Assembly (NCBI GenBank): GCA_018711305.1
Contig: DVIL01000038.1
Coordinates: 1 to 64,000, forward strand
Reading direction: 5' to 3'
Length of the DNA stretch: 64,000 nucleotides
DNA from: Candidatus Coprenecus stercorigallinarum
Lineage (GTDB): Bacteria > Bacteroidota > Bacteroidia > Bacteroidales > UBA932
Each line of letters begins with the position of its first letter. Position 1 is the first letter of the stretch. The notes under the pieces were generated by a model. It was not told the origin of the DNA and did not search any database. It was given only the letters and a program-made list of their open reading frames with translations. Both the position numbers and the translations under genes were made by a program. This document shows positions 23,942 to 32,564 of the stretch, piece by piece.

Positions 23942-25624
23942 TCAGTTGAACTTCCATTCTTCCCATTCGTGCTCTACCTCGTATGAGCATGCCGTCTCGG
24001 GATTCTGCTGCTTGTAGTTGATTCTCAGACTGTATTCGGATACCTCTGATAAAAGGTAGTCCGACAGTTCGGAGTAGGTGCAGTCTCCGGAGGTTTCCTG
24101 TAGTTTCTTTAGCAGGAAATAGGTGAACATGCCGTGCTGTTTCTCGGTATACGGCAGGGCGACCTGGTCATCCGTGGTGGCTGAGAACACGACAAGATTC
24201 CCTTTCAGAGGTGTCTCTTTGGGAACAACCCTGACGCCTCTGGCTGCCAGCAGTCCGGCACGCCTGCCGCCTCCGCTGAAACATGCATCCATGAATACCG
24301 TAATCCTTCCGGCACCGGTGGCCGACAGTCTGGCGTACAGGTCGGAAAGTCTGAATCCTGATTCGTAGTCCGTGCCAGAAATATCTACGGGTATGAGATA
24401 GGCTTCCTTGGAGTCGGCATCGGGGAATCCGTGTCCGGCATAGTACAGTATCAGTTCCGCGTCGCCGCCCCGGAGGCTGACGATGCCGGTAATGCGGTTT
24501 ATCTCCCTGTTCATGTCAGACCAGCGGGCATTTGTAAGCAGGACAATATTGTCCTTGGGAACCCCCATGACACTCTCGCAGTAGCGGGCGAATACGGCCG
24601 CGTCATTGGCTGCGAACGGTACGTCGGCCTCGTCCGAGAGTCCCTTCTGGTAGGAATGGTAGTCCTCGTTTCCGATTATGATTGCAAACCGGTCGGGATG
24701 CACAGTGCCGGTGACAGGTATGTTGCGGTCCACATCGGAGCGGAGTGACGCCACTTCTATCCGGCCAGGATCATCCCCTGCAACAGACTCAATCTCTATC
24801 ATGTGGGATGCGAGCTGCTGGTCGAGGGTCAGGGTGATGTCTTTGTTTTCGGCATATAGCCCGTAGCTTTCCGAGATGCCGAAATGTATCGGGATTTCCC
24901 TGGAAGAATAGTCGTTGTTTACGATCAGTGCATATTCGAGGGATACGGTCTCGCCGGGACCGAGGCTGCTGAATGAATGTCCTGCGTCCCCGTCCATCAG
25001 AAATACTCCCGACGGCAGTTCCATATCCACGCTGACATCCTGTGCACGTCCGTGTTCGGTATTCTGCACAAGTATCTGGAGATTGAATACCTGCATCTTT
25101 TTCAGCGAGCCTTGCTGGCCTGTGACAGAGTAGTCCACGAGACGTACCATGGGGTTCTCGAACTTTCTGGTGTCCACGGCAATCGAGACTTCGTCAGTGC
25201 CGAAGCCCATGGGCTCTTCGATCTTCAGTGCAAATTCGGCCCTGCCGTCCTCAGTTTCCGTGGTCGCAGTTATCGGGAACCGCACTGTCTCTGTCTTGCC
25301 TACTGCAATGTCTTTTATGGCGATGTCACCGTAGCTGAGCCCGCTGACCGAACCTGAACCGCGTATGACCCCCTTGAGCCCGACTCCGTCCCCGAAGCCT
25401 TCATTCCGGACGGACATGGTTATCCAGCAGGTCTCTCCTGCATCGAAGGCGTTGTTCCCGGAAGGATCTTCGAACCGGATGTCCGTTATCCTGAGCACAG
25501 GGGGACGGACCTCTTCGGATATGTTCAGTGAACCTGTACGGGTCACGGTCTCAGACTGGGCCATGCCCCTGTAGCCCGCAAGGCAGAGGATGGCAACTGC
25601 TATCAATACTGTTGTCCTTTTCAT
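23942..25624 (-). CDS. Secreted caspase-like (peptidase C14) protein with CARDB-like domains
   Basis: The protein has 560 residues from the ATG at 25624, where a signal peptide starts (residues 1-22, ending MAQ). Two Ig-like CARDB/DUF11-type domains span about 45-150 and 160-270, each with 'NEG'/'NTE' repeats typical of such folds. A caspase domain follows (about 305-560) with catalytic His398 in YYAGHGF and Cys448 in DACFSG. Both catalytic residues are intact. Secretion plus adhesin-like domains indicates a periplasmic or surface peptidase rather than a cytoplasmic death effector. It is followed by a beta-barrel-like gene and has its own promoter. Substrates are unknown. Confidence 0.88.
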   Translation of the reverse strand: MKRTTVLIAVAILCLAGYRGMAQSETVTRTGSLNISEEVRPPVLRITDIRFEDPSGNNAFDAGETCWITMSVRNEGFGDGVGLKGVIRGSGSVSGLSYGDIAIKDIAVGKTETVRFPITATTETEDGRAEFALKIEEPMGFGTDEVSIAVDTRKFENPMVRLVDYSVTGQQGSLKKMQVFNLQILVQNTEHGRAQDVSVDMELPSGVFLMDGDAGHSFSSLGPGETVSLEYALIVNNDYSSREIPIHFGISESYGLYAENKDITLTLDQQLASHMIEIESVAGDDPGRIEVASLRSDVDRNIPVTGTVHPDRFAIIIGNEDYHSYQKGLSDEADVPFAANDAAVFARYCESVMGVPKDNIVLLTNARWSDMNREINRITGIVSLRGGDAELILYYAGHGFPDADSKEAYLIPVDISGTDYESGFRLSDLYARLSATGAGRITVFMDACFSGGGRRAGLLAARGVRVVPKETPLKGNLVVFSATTDDQVALPYTEKQHGMFTYFLLKKLQETSGDCTYSELSDYLLSEVSEYSLRINYKQQNPETACSYEVEHEWEEWKFN

Positions 25625-25649
25625 TGAGGAATGAATTTTATCCAACCTA

Positions 25650-25682
25650 CAAAGGTATGAAAAATATGCCTGCGCGTACAAG
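25650..25682 (-). promoter_or_regulatory. Promoter TTG-n21-TACCTTTG for the caspase-barrel pair
   Basis: On the minus strand TTG (25681-25679), 21 bases and TACCTTTG (25657-25650) precede the caspase start by 25 bases. It separates this pair from menA. Confidence 0.6.
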
Positions 25683-26585
25683 TCACAGGAGGCATCCTAC
25701 TGAAAAAAGCACGGAAAGAAAGAAGAAATTGCGGGAGGTTTTGCCCAGGAATGGATTGAGAGCGGTTCCGTCGGTGGCGCTTATCCGTCTGGATGTGGCT
25801 AGGTGTAGGGCTGCGTACAGCAGCAGCGGGGCGGCGCACCATCCCGGCTTGCTCAGTACAATGGCGGCGGCTGCGAACATCGTCGCGCACAGTCCGAGGA
25901 GGTAGTACAGGACAATGGCGGCGCTGCCTCCGAGACGGACGACGATGGTCCGCTTGCCCTGTTGCGCATCTTCTGCACGGTCGCGGTAGTTGTTGACCAT
26001 CAGCAGGCAGTCCACGGCAAGTCCGCAGGAGAGTCCGGCGAGGGTGGCCTGCAGGTTCCACGTTCCGGTCTGCAGGTAGAAAGTGAATCCTACCGGGACA
26101 ATGCCGAAGAACACCAGTACCAGCAGGTCGCCCAGACCCAGTCTCGAGAATTTCGTGGTGTACAGGAAGCAGAAAATCACGCAGGCAGCTCCGACGGCTA
26201 TCATCCACAGCCCGCCAATCCATATCAGGGGCAGTCCGACGGCGCAGGCCAGGGCAGTCGTGAAGATGATGCCGGTCTTCATGGCCCGTGGAGTTATCCA
26301 GCCCTGTGCGCAGGCCCGCTTCGGTCCCAGTCTCTGCTCAGTGTCTCCGCCCTTTTTGAAATCGAAATAGTCGTTGACAAAATTGGCGTCCACCTGCATT
26401 ATCCACGCGAAGAGCATGCAGAGGGCAAAGGCGGCCCAGTCGAAGCCTCGGGCCGTCGATCCGCCCTGATACATCCATGCGCAGGCTCCGCCCATAATAA
26501 CGGGCGTGGCCGCGCCGGCCAGAGTTTTAGGTCTGGCGGCGAGGATCCACGCCCTCAATGAGTTTGTATTTACAGTCCCGTCCAT
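25683..26585 (-). CDS. menA: 1,4-dihydroxy-2-naphthoate polyprenyltransferase
   Basis: This 300-residue UbiA-family membrane enzyme prenylates 1,4-dihydroxy-2-naphthoate to form demethylmenaquinone. The first Asp-rich motif is NDYFDFKKGGD (from residue 71) and the second is NNYRDRAEDAQQGKRT (about 195-210), both binding the Mg-diphosphate of the prenyl donor. Eight to nine membrane helices are visible. Its ATG overlaps the stop of the DUF362 ferredoxin gene by one base (TGATG), implying coupled translation. Other men genes are not in the window. Confidence 0.95.
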   Translation of the reverse strand: MDGTVNTNSLRAWILAARPKTLAGAATPVIMGGACAWMYQGGSTARGFDWAAFALCMLFAWIMQVDANFVNDYFDFKKGGDTEQRLGPKRACAQGWITPRAMKTGIIFTTALACAVGLPLIWIGGLWMIAVGAACVIFCFLYTTKFSRLGLGDLLVLVFFGIVPVGFTFYLQTGTWNLQATLAGLSCGLAVDCLLMVNNYRDRAEDAQQGKRTIVVRLGGSAAIVLYYLLGLCATMFAAAAIVLSKPGWCAAPLLLYAALHLATSRRISATDGTALNPFLGKTSRNFFFLSVLFSVGCLL

Positions 26586-27733
26586 CAGACGGTGATGAGC
26601 TCGTACTGGCGGGTTCCTATGCCGATCTTTTCCGCATGTTCCAGACCGAACTGCCAGTTGGTGTCAGGATGGAGGATGTGGAACTTGTCTTCTCCGCAGA
26701 GGTGTTCGTGGGGATGGGATTTCTCCAGTTTGCTGCCGGGAAGGGCGGGGGCGGCCATCACCATGTCCGCGCAGGCCTGGTCGAGGGCCACGGGGTCAAA
26801 TGACGCGGCTATGCCGAGGTCGGGAACGATGGCGGCATCGTTGTGGTTCCAGCAGTCGCACTCGGGGGATACATTGACGATGAAGTTGATGTAGAAGCAG
26901 GGACGTCCGGCGATGATGGCCTTGGTATACTCGGCGATCTTTCCGTTGAGGGTCTCTGAGGTGTCCAAGTCCTTCAGTACGGCGGATTCGTACTGGCAGA
27001 GAGCCACGCACTGGCCGCAGCCTACGCACTTGTCGTAGTCGATGACGGCGGCGATATTCTTCCCGGCATGGTTGGTGCCCTCCGTCTTTTCGAGGTGGAT
27101 GGCATCATGGGCGCAATGCTTGACGCAGATTCCGCAGCAGCGGCAGTTCTCCACTTTTACGACAGGCTTCGAGGAGGAGTGCAGTTTGAGTTTGCCGGCT
27201 ACGCTGGCGCAACCCATTCCCATATTTTTCAACGCACCTCCGAATCCGGTCTGCTCGTGGCCCTTGAAGTGACTCAGAGCTATGAGCACGTCAGAGTCAG
27301 CGATGGCAGCACCGATCTTGGCGGTCTTGCAGTATGTGCCGCCCTCTACCGGCAGTTCGCGGCATTCAGTGCCTTTCAGACCGTCCGCGATAATCACGTC
27401 GCAGCCGGCGCTGATGCGGTTGAATCCGTTGCGCATGGCGCTGTCGAGATGGTCTACAGCGTTGGAGCGGCCTCCGGAGTACAGGGTGTTGGCGTCAGTC
27501 AGGAAGGGTTTGCCTCCGAGCGAGCGTACGAGGTCGGCTATGCCTGCGGCGTAGTTGGGCCTCAGGAAGGCCAGGTTGCCGGGCTCCCCGAAATGCATCT
27601 TTATTGCAGTGAACTTGTCCTTGAAATCGATTTTCTCTATTCCGGCGGCCTTGGCCACGGCTTTCATCTTCTCCACCAGAGGAAGGCGGGTGGAGGTGTG
27701 CAGGTCTGTAAAGTAAACTTTTGCTTTTTCCAT
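26585..27733 (-). CDS. DUF362 domain protein with two 4Fe-4S ferredoxin motifs
   Basis: This 382-residue protein has an N-terminal DUF362 domain (about 1-180). It is followed by two CxxCxxCxxxC clusters, CRCCGICVKHC and CVGCGQCVALC, about 35-40 residues apart, as in 2[4Fe-4S] ferredoxins. A Cys/His-containing C-terminal domain (SPECDCWNHN) may bind more metal. It is a cytoplasmic redox protein of unknown partner. The one-base overlap with menA and the 22-base gap after the antiporter gene suggest one transcript. A quinone-linked role is a guess based only on position. Confidence 0.87.
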   Translation of the reverse strand: MEKAKVYFTDLHTSTRLPLVEKMKAVAKAAGIEKIDFKDKFTAIKMHFGEPGNLAFLRPNYAAGIADLVRSLGGKPFLTDANTLYSGGRSNAVDHLDSAMRNGFNRISAGCDVIIADGLKGTECRELPVEGGTYCKTAKIGAAIADSDVLIALSHFKGHEQTGFGGALKNMGMGCASVAGKLKLHSSSKPVVKVENCRCCGICVKHCAHDAIHLEKTEGTNHAGKNIAAVIDYDKCVGCGQCVALCQYESAVLKDLDTSETLNGKIAEYTKAIIAGRPCFYINFIVNVSPECDCWNHNDAAIVPDLGIAASFDPVALDQACADMVMAAPALPGSKLEKSHPHEHLCGEDKFHILHPDTNWQFGLEHAEKIGIGTRQYELITV

Positions 27734-27755
27734 AATGTATGTGTGGTGAATTTCG

Positions 27756-29387
27756 TCAGTTCTGTAGGGATTCCTTGCGTATTTTGTTGATTACCATTAT
27801 ATCGTTCTTGTGAATCACCGTGTTGCCACGGGGGATGATGGCCCGGCTGCCGCGTTTGATGAGCACTATCAGCTCGTTGCTGTCTGGCGAGTACTGGAAT
27901 ACTTTCTTTCCGATCCATTCGCTGCCTCTCTCGATCCTCCGTTCTGAAAGCTGCATGAGGTCCTCGTCCTCGAAGTCCCTTGCGCTCATGATGACTTTGT
28001 CCCCAGGCAGGATTTTTGTCTTGCCGCTCGGGATTATGGCTTTGTCGTTCCTCAGTATCACGGCTATCAGGGTCTCCTGCGGAATAGGAAGGTCCTTGAT
28101 GACCTTGCCGCACCAGGAGTCTTTTTCGCCGATGTTCAGCTGTACGAAACTTACGTCCATATTGTCGGAGTAGTCTGTGAAGGTCTTGAGGATGTCTTCC
28201 TCGCTCGATGTCATCTTGAGCTTGCGTGCGACAAGCGGTATGAGCGAGCCCTGCAGGGAAATGGACAGCAGCACGATCATCAGCACGATGTTGAAGAGGT
28301 CATATTCGTTGCCTGTCAGCTGCCGGGAGGCGGGCAGCGCCATAATGGCGAACACCACGGAAGCCGCTCCCCTGAGTCCCACGAATGAAACCAGCACCTG
28401 TTGTCTCCAACGGCTCCTGAACGGGGCCATTATGGCGAATACGGACAGGGGGCGGGCGATGAAAGTCATGAAAAGGGCGATCAGAATCGCCGGTATGGCT
28501 ATCGCCGGCAACTGGGAAGGGAAGGCGAGAAGACCCAAGAGGAAGAATATGATTATCTGCATCAGACTGGTCAGACCGTCGAAGAAAGGCACCAGAGTCT
28601 TCTTGCCGCGGATATTGGCATTTCCGAGAACGATACCGACGATGTATGCGCTGAGGTATCCGTTGCCGCCGATCAGATTCGGAATGGCGTAAGAGAAGAT
28701 GGCGACTGCCAGCACGAACAGCGTATCGAAGCCGGAAGTAGTGGCGCGGAACCTTTTCATCAGCCATACGGCCGACACTGCGATTACGGTTCCTATGGCC
28801 GCTCCGTAGACTATCTGGGCAAATACCATATAGATTATGTTTCCACCGGAGACAGTGCCCTCGATGACAGCCATCATGATGACGGTCAGCATATAGGAGC
28901 AGGGGTCGTTACTTCCGCTCTCTATTTCGAGGAGGGATGCGGTGTTGTATTTAAGACCGAGTTTGCGGGAACGCAGAATGGAGAATACCGAGGCGGCGTC
29001 TGTAGAACTGAGTACAGCGCCTATCAGAAATCCGAGGGCGGCTGGTAACTTCAGTACGTAGTGGCAGAACAGCCCGGTAAGGGCTGCGGTCATGGCTACG
29101 CCGAGGGTGGACAGGATGCCTGCCTTTACCACCACCGGTTTCGCCTCTTTCCACCGGGTGCCGAATCCGCCGTAGAACATGATGAATATCAGGGCAACGG
29201 TGCAGATACTCTCCGTGAAGTCGAAATTGTCGAAGGGGATCTTTACTATTCCGTCCGATCCGAATGCCATTCCCAGCAGTATGAATGCCAGCAGCATGGG
29301 GATTCCGATCTTGTTGGATACGTTGTTGAGCACCACGCACAGTACTATGACGATTGCAGATATTAGCAGGAACAGATTTACAGCCAT
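27756..29387 (-). CDS. Potassium/proton antiporter, CvrA/NhaP2-like (CPA1) with RCK_C domains
   Basis: This 543-residue protein has about eleven to twelve membrane helices (residues 1-385) of the cation/proton antiporter type, including a conserved ESGSNDP segment and GAVLSSTDAASVF. After them come two TrkA-C (RCK_C)-like stretches (about 400-540, with EDEDLMQLSERRIERG and RGNTVIHKNDIMVINK) that usually sense nucleotides or ions. It probably exports K+ or Na+ in exchange for H+. It is transcribed from a TAACTTTG element and leads into the DUF362 and menA genes. Confidence 0.9.
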   Translation of the reverse strand: MAVNLFLLISAIVIVLCVVLNNVSNKIGIPMLLAFILLGMAFGSDGIVKIPFDNFDFTESICTVALIFIMFYGGFGTRWKEAKPVVVKAGILSTLGVAMTAALTGLFCHYVLKLPAALGFLIGAVLSSTDAASVFSILRSRKLGLKYNTASLLEIESGSNDPCSYMLTVIMMAVIEGTVSGGNIIYMVFAQIVYGAAIGTVIAVSAVWLMKRFRATTSGFDTLFVLAVAIFSYAIPNLIGGNGYLSAYIVGIVLGNANIRGKKTLVPFFDGLTSLMQIIIFFLLGLLAFPSQLPAIAIPAILIALFMTFIARPLSVFAIMAPFRSRWRQQVLVSFVGLRGAASVVFAIMALPASRQLTGNEYDLFNIVLMIVLLSISLQGSLIPLVARKLKMTSSEEDILKTFTDYSDNMDVSFVQLNIGEKDSWCGKVIKDLPIPQETLIAVILRNDKAIIPSGKTKILPGDKVIMSARDFEDEDLMQLSERRIERGSEWIGKKVFQYSPDSNELIVLIKRGSRAIIPRGNTVIHKNDIMVINKIRKESLQN

Positions 29388-29416
29388 AATCAGGAGAATG
29401 TCGGTTGAATAGGCTG

Positions 29417-29424
29417 CAAAGTTA
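29417..29424 (-). promoter_or_regulatory. -7 element TAACTTTG for the antiporter-DUF362-menA run
   Basis: On the minus strand TAACTTTG is followed by CAGCC and lies 30 bases before the antiporter ATG. No clear -33 element is seen at standard spacing. Confidence 0.5.
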
Positions 29425-29457
29425 TTAAAAAGTTGCCAATTAATCTATACCTTTATA

Positions 29458-30309
29458 TTATAGGGATATTTTTTTCTCTACCGGCGCGAACCATGTAATC
29501 TGCCGTTTTGCATAGTGCCGGGTATTGCGCTGGACCAGCGCTATCGTCTCGTCGAGGGATATGTGCCCGTCGAGATAGTCGAATACCTCGCGGTAGCCTA
29601 CGGTACGGAGGGCCGGCATATTGCGGTATGGGGCGAGGCTGCGGACCTCGTCGACCAGTCCTGCTTCGAACATTTTTTCAGTACGCATGTTTATGCGCCG
29701 GTACAGTTCCTCGCGGGGAAGGGTGAGGCAAAGCCTCTCTATTCCGAACGGGCGCGACTTGCGGGGGGATGATTTGAAAGAGGAAAACTTACGACCTGTG
29801 GAGAGTGTGACCTCCAGGGCGCGTACGACCCGCTGGCGGTTTGACAGGTCGATCGAGGCCCAGCTTTCCGGGTCCGCCTCCTTCAGTTCCCGGGCAAGAA
29901 CCTCCAGGCCTTCGTTGAGGGCCCTGTCGGTAAGTTTTTTCCTGAGTTCCTGATCTGCCGGAGGGAAATCGTCCAGTCCATAGCATAGGGCATCGGCATA
30001 TAGTCCGGATCCTCCGGCCATTACCAGACGGTCATGCTCCTTGAACAGGCGGGTAAGCAATGCCATGGCTTCTACTTCGTACCGTCCTGCGGAGTAGTAT
30101 TCACTGACGGAGTTGCTGAAGATGAAATAGTGCCGTACCTGCCGCAGCTGGTCCTCTGAGGGAGGGGCGGTGCCGATGCGCATCTCAGTGAATATCTGTC
30201 GGGAATCGCATGATATCACGGGAGACGAATACTTCCGTGCCAGCTCTATGGCATAGTCGGTCTTGCCTACGGCCGTAGGTCCGAGCACTAATATCAGTTG
30301 CTTGTCCAT
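29458..30309 (-). CDS. miaA: tRNA dimethylallyltransferase
   Basis: This 283-residue enzyme transfers a dimethylallyl group to A37 of tRNAs that read U-starting codons. The P-loop GPTAVGKTD is at residues 10-18. The DSRQIF segment that binds tRNA or substrate follows at about 35-41, and AGGSGLYADALCYG at about 100. The C-terminal tRNA-binding helices end in TRHYAKRQITWF, the usual family signature. A tRNA with anticodon UUA, such as the Glu-like gene at 5.4 kb, has A36-A37 and would become a MiaA target, unlike normal tRNA-Glu. Confidence 0.96.
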   Translation of the reverse strand: MDKQLILVLGPTAVGKTDYAIELARKYSSPVISCDSRQIFTEMRIGTAPPSEDQLRQVRHYFIFSNSVSEYYSAGRYEVEAMALLTRLFKEHDRLVMAGGSGLYADALCYGLDDFPPADQELRKKLTDRALNEGLEVLARELKEADPESWASIDLSNRQRVVRALEVTLSTGRKFSSFKSSPRKSRPFGIERLCLTLPREELYRRINMRTEKMFEAGLVDEVRSLAPYRNMPALRTVGYREVFDYLDGHISLDETIALVQRNTRHYAKRQITWFAPVEKKISL

Positions 30310-30326
30310 CGGCAGGGGGATGGCTG

Positions 30327-30839
30327 TCAGATTGATTCTTCTCCTTCCGGGAGCTCGTCGTCCTCGAAGGACTCATCCTCTGCTTCGGAGGAAGTGTCGA
30401 TTCGGGATGAACGGTTGTCCGAAAATTCTTCATAGTCCTCGTATACTGCGGAGAACTGGTCCGGATTGCGTCCCTTTTCGGCTACGAGCATGGGGTAGGA
30501 GAAGCGGCGGTTGTATTCCTGCTCGCCTTCCAGCTGGAGCTCGAGTGCCAGCTGCAGGTTGAGATTGTAGGTGTAGCGGAGTACGGTCTCCTTCCTTGCC
30601 GCCGTGTTTTCCAGCGTGATCATATCCATGGAACCGTCTCCGAAGTCGAACATGCCTATCCTGCGGCCGGGTTTTCCGGAGGCAGAGAAGGTATCGAACA
30701 CAGTCATCTGGTCCGGGGAGAAGCAGAGGTCCCTGCACAGGAACTCGTGGAGCTTGTAAAGAGTCATACGGGAGTCAAGGTCATATTCCCGCATGAAGAT
30801 CCTATTTCCTGGGATGATGGCTTTATATCTGAGTATCAT
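30327..30839 (-). CDS. Plasmid pRiA4b ORF-3-like (PRiA4_ORF3) family protein
   Basis: The protein has 170 residues from the ATG at 30839. The longer open frame to 30926 overlaps the acyl-CoA reductase and is rejected. The core (about 1-115) has the alternating pattern of this small domain: a strand MILRYKAII, then MREYDLDSRMTLYKLHEFL, then a FDFGDGSMD strand and a YTYNLNL strand. A strongly acidic tail (Ser/Glu/Asp, about 135-170) follows. The family was first seen beside transposases and on plasmids, but Bacteroidetes carry isolated chromosomal copies. Function unknown. It starts ten bases after the acyl-CoA reductase and precedes miaA. Confidence 0.72.
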   Translation of the reverse strand: MILRYKAIIPGNRIFMREYDLDSRMTLYKLHEFLCRDLCFSPDQMTVFDTFSASGKPGRRIGMFDFGDGSMDMITLENTAARKETVLRYTYNLNLQLALELQLEGEQEYNRRFSYPMLVAEKGRNPDQFSAVYEDYEEFSDNRSSRIDTSSEAEDESFEDDELPEGEESI

Positions 30840-30849
30840 AACGTTAAGA

Positions 30850-31878
30850 TTAAGAGTGAAACAGTAGCTCCAAAGTGTCCACCCCGTCCGGCCAATCATC
30901 GGGGGCAGGCTTCTGAGCCGAACCAAAGTTACGGATAATTTTTTGAATTCTGTTCTTGTTGGCCATTATAAATTTTTCAATTTCCGTGCGGGAGGAATAT
31001 TCCGCATACCAGACCTCTCCGATGTGAAGGCTGATCCCCCACGGGCGGCATGCCCCGATGTCTTCCGTCCCCCCCGGGACTGTCCTTCGGAGGTCGCGGA
31101 AAATGACGGTGCCGCTGTCGAGGAACCTTTCCCCTGCCAGCGTCAGTACGGCCCTGTTCTTGCGGTGGTTGTCCGTGCCTGTTTTCCCCAGTCTGGCCCG
31201 GGCGAAATTTTCTGCGGCGGCCATAGCTCCCGAGAAGTCGTATCCTTCCGGTACCAGAAGGCAAGTCGCGCTGCGGCATCCCATACCGTAGTACAGCAGC
31301 ATGTCCTCCGCAAGACCCTCGAGCTCCTGTCCGCCCTCACGGCCTGTCAGAACAGCTGCGCTGAAACGTCCGGAACGTATGGCCTGCGGTACGCCTTCGA
31401 AACTTTTCCGGTAGAATTCCGCAGCCTCGTCCCCTCCCATTGTCATTAGGGCGTCCACCCTCCATCCTTCTGTCGTACTGCAGTATTCCACTTCCGGGAA
31501 AAGGACCGGCAGCAGGCGGGAGTCCCTGGAGGAAAGTTTGACGACCGGATGCCAGCCGGCAGCCAGTACGGTAAGGATGTCGTGGAAGGCTACAGCCGGA
31601 ATATTGCCGGCAGCTACGATTCCGCATACCTTTTTCCCGGAGGCCGGGTCCGGTACCGGATACCTGTCCGTCCATCTGCGAAGAACGTCTTCCTGAAGCA
31701 TCCCTTCAGCCAGTGCACCGAGGGCTCTGCGCTGCATGTATGGCGTGAAGAACACATTGTCCCGTGCCCCTTGCGAGACGGCATCGTCCAGCTCCGGCCA
31801 CGGCCTGCTGCCGTCGAGCCATGCCATGATTCTGCCGCCGAGGGCAGCGCTGCTCCGTATGAATCCGTTCCTGTCCAT
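30850..31878 (-). CDS. Acyl-CoA reductase (LuxC-like)
   Basis: The protein has 342 residues from the ATG at 31878. A TTG seven codons upstream overlaps the promoter element and is less likely. It resembles the LuxC-type aldehyde-dehydrogenase-fold reductases: GIVAAGNIPAVAFHD near residue 85, KLSSRDSRLL near 115, and the candidate catalytic Cys in GMGCRSATCLLVPEG about residue 205. It would reduce fatty acyl-CoA or acyl-ACP to aldehyde. Bacteroidetes carry such genes without luciferase, often near serine-synthesis genes, and the role there is unsettled. It is divergent from the IMPACT-family gene. Confidence 0.82.
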   Translation of the reverse strand: MDRNGFIRSSAALGGRIMAWLDGSRPWPELDDAVSQGARDNVFFTPYMQRRALGALAEGMLQEDVLRRWTDRYPVPDPASGKKVCGIVAAGNIPAVAFHDILTVLAAGWHPVVKLSSRDSRLLPVLFPEVEYCSTTEGWRVDALMTMGGDEAAEFYRKSFEGVPQAIRSGRFSAAVLTGREGGQELEGLAEDMLLYYGMGCRSATCLLVPEGYDFSGAMAAAENFARARLGKTGTDNHRKNRAVLTLAGERFLDSGTVIFRDLRRTVPGGTEDIGACRPWGISLHIGEVWYAEYSSRTEIEKFIMANKNRIQKIIRNFGSAQKPAPDDWPDGVDTLELLFHS

Positions 31879-31896
31879 TTTTTGGAAATTGGACGC

Positions 31897-31904
31897 CAAA
31901 GATA
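31897..31904 (-). promoter_or_regulatory. -7 element TATCTTTG for acyl-CoA reductase
   Basis: On the minus strand TATCTTTG, 19 bases before the ATG at 31878, matches the consensus in full. On the other strand TAACTTAG near 31915 may be a weak element for the divergent gene. Confidence 0.55.
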
Positions 31905-31941
31905 AAAAAAATTGCTAACTTAGGGCCTCAAATGGCCAGAC

Positions 31942-32556
31942 ATGGATTCACAGCAGAGAAACGATACTTTCAAAAGCATTTCCGGCCCTTCAGAAGGGCT
32001 TTACAAGGAAAAGGGAAGTAAGTTTCTCGCTTTTGCATACCCTGTTGTCTCGGAAGAGGAGGTCAGGACGGTTCTGGACAGAATCCGGAAGGAGTATTAC
32101 GATGCAAGGCATCACTGTTATGCATACAGGCTGGGTCTGACAGGGAATGTGTGGAGGTACAATGACGACGGGGAACCGTCTTCCACGGCCGGCCGGCCCA
32201 TTTACGGGCAGATACTGTCGAGGGAACTGAGCGATGTGCTGATAGTGGTGGTGCGTTACTTCGGGGGAACGAAACTCGGGGTGCCCGGACTGATACGGGC
32301 ATACAAGACTGCTGCGGCCGATGCTCTGGACCATGCCAGGACGGTGGAGAAGGTGGCTTCGGAGAGATATGCGGTGACTTTCGACTATGTTGCAATGGAC
32401 AGGGTGATGCGGATATTGAAGGATATGGCCATCCAGCCTTCGGGGTACACTGCCGAGGATGCATGCCGGATGGAGATGGACGTGAGGCTCGGTGATGCGG
32501 AGCGCTTCAGGCAGAGGATGGAGGATGCAGAGGCGAGGGTTGAGAAAATATTTTGA
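31942..32556 (+). CDS. IMPACT/YigZ family protein
   Basis: This 204-residue protein has an N-terminal IMPACT domain (about 20-125) with the signature segments [35 protein letters not shown] and [18 protein letters not shown]-terminal ferredoxin-like domain (about 130-200) is also typical. The eukaryotic relative modulates Gcn1/Gcn2 signalling. The bacterial role is unclear and may involve nucleic acid or ribosome binding. Its stop lies eight bases before the pyrB ATG, so the two are probably cotranscribed. Confidence 0.93.
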   Translation: MDSQQRNDTFKSISGPSEGLYKEKGSKFLAFAYPVVSEEEVRTVLDRIRKEYYDARHHCYAYRLGLTGNVWRYNDDGEPSSTAGRPIYGQILSRELSDVLIVVVRYFGGTKLGVPGLIRAYKTAAADALDHARTVEKVASERYAVTFDYVAMDRVMRILKDMAIQPSGYTAEDACRMEMDVRLGDAERFRQRMEDAEARVEKIF

Positions 32557-32564
32557 TACAAGAT

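Noticed and set aside
23942-25624. Caspase gene as part of an abortive-infection defence system
   Set aside because: It has a signal peptide and adhesin-like Ig domains and lacks a sensing partner such as a NACHT, TPR or CHAT module in the cytoplasm. Its neighbours are envelope and housekeeping genes.
30840-30926. N-terminal extension of the PRiA4_ORF3-like gene
   Set aside because: It overlaps the end of the acyl-CoA reductase in another frame and does not resemble the family. MILRYKAII is the natural start.
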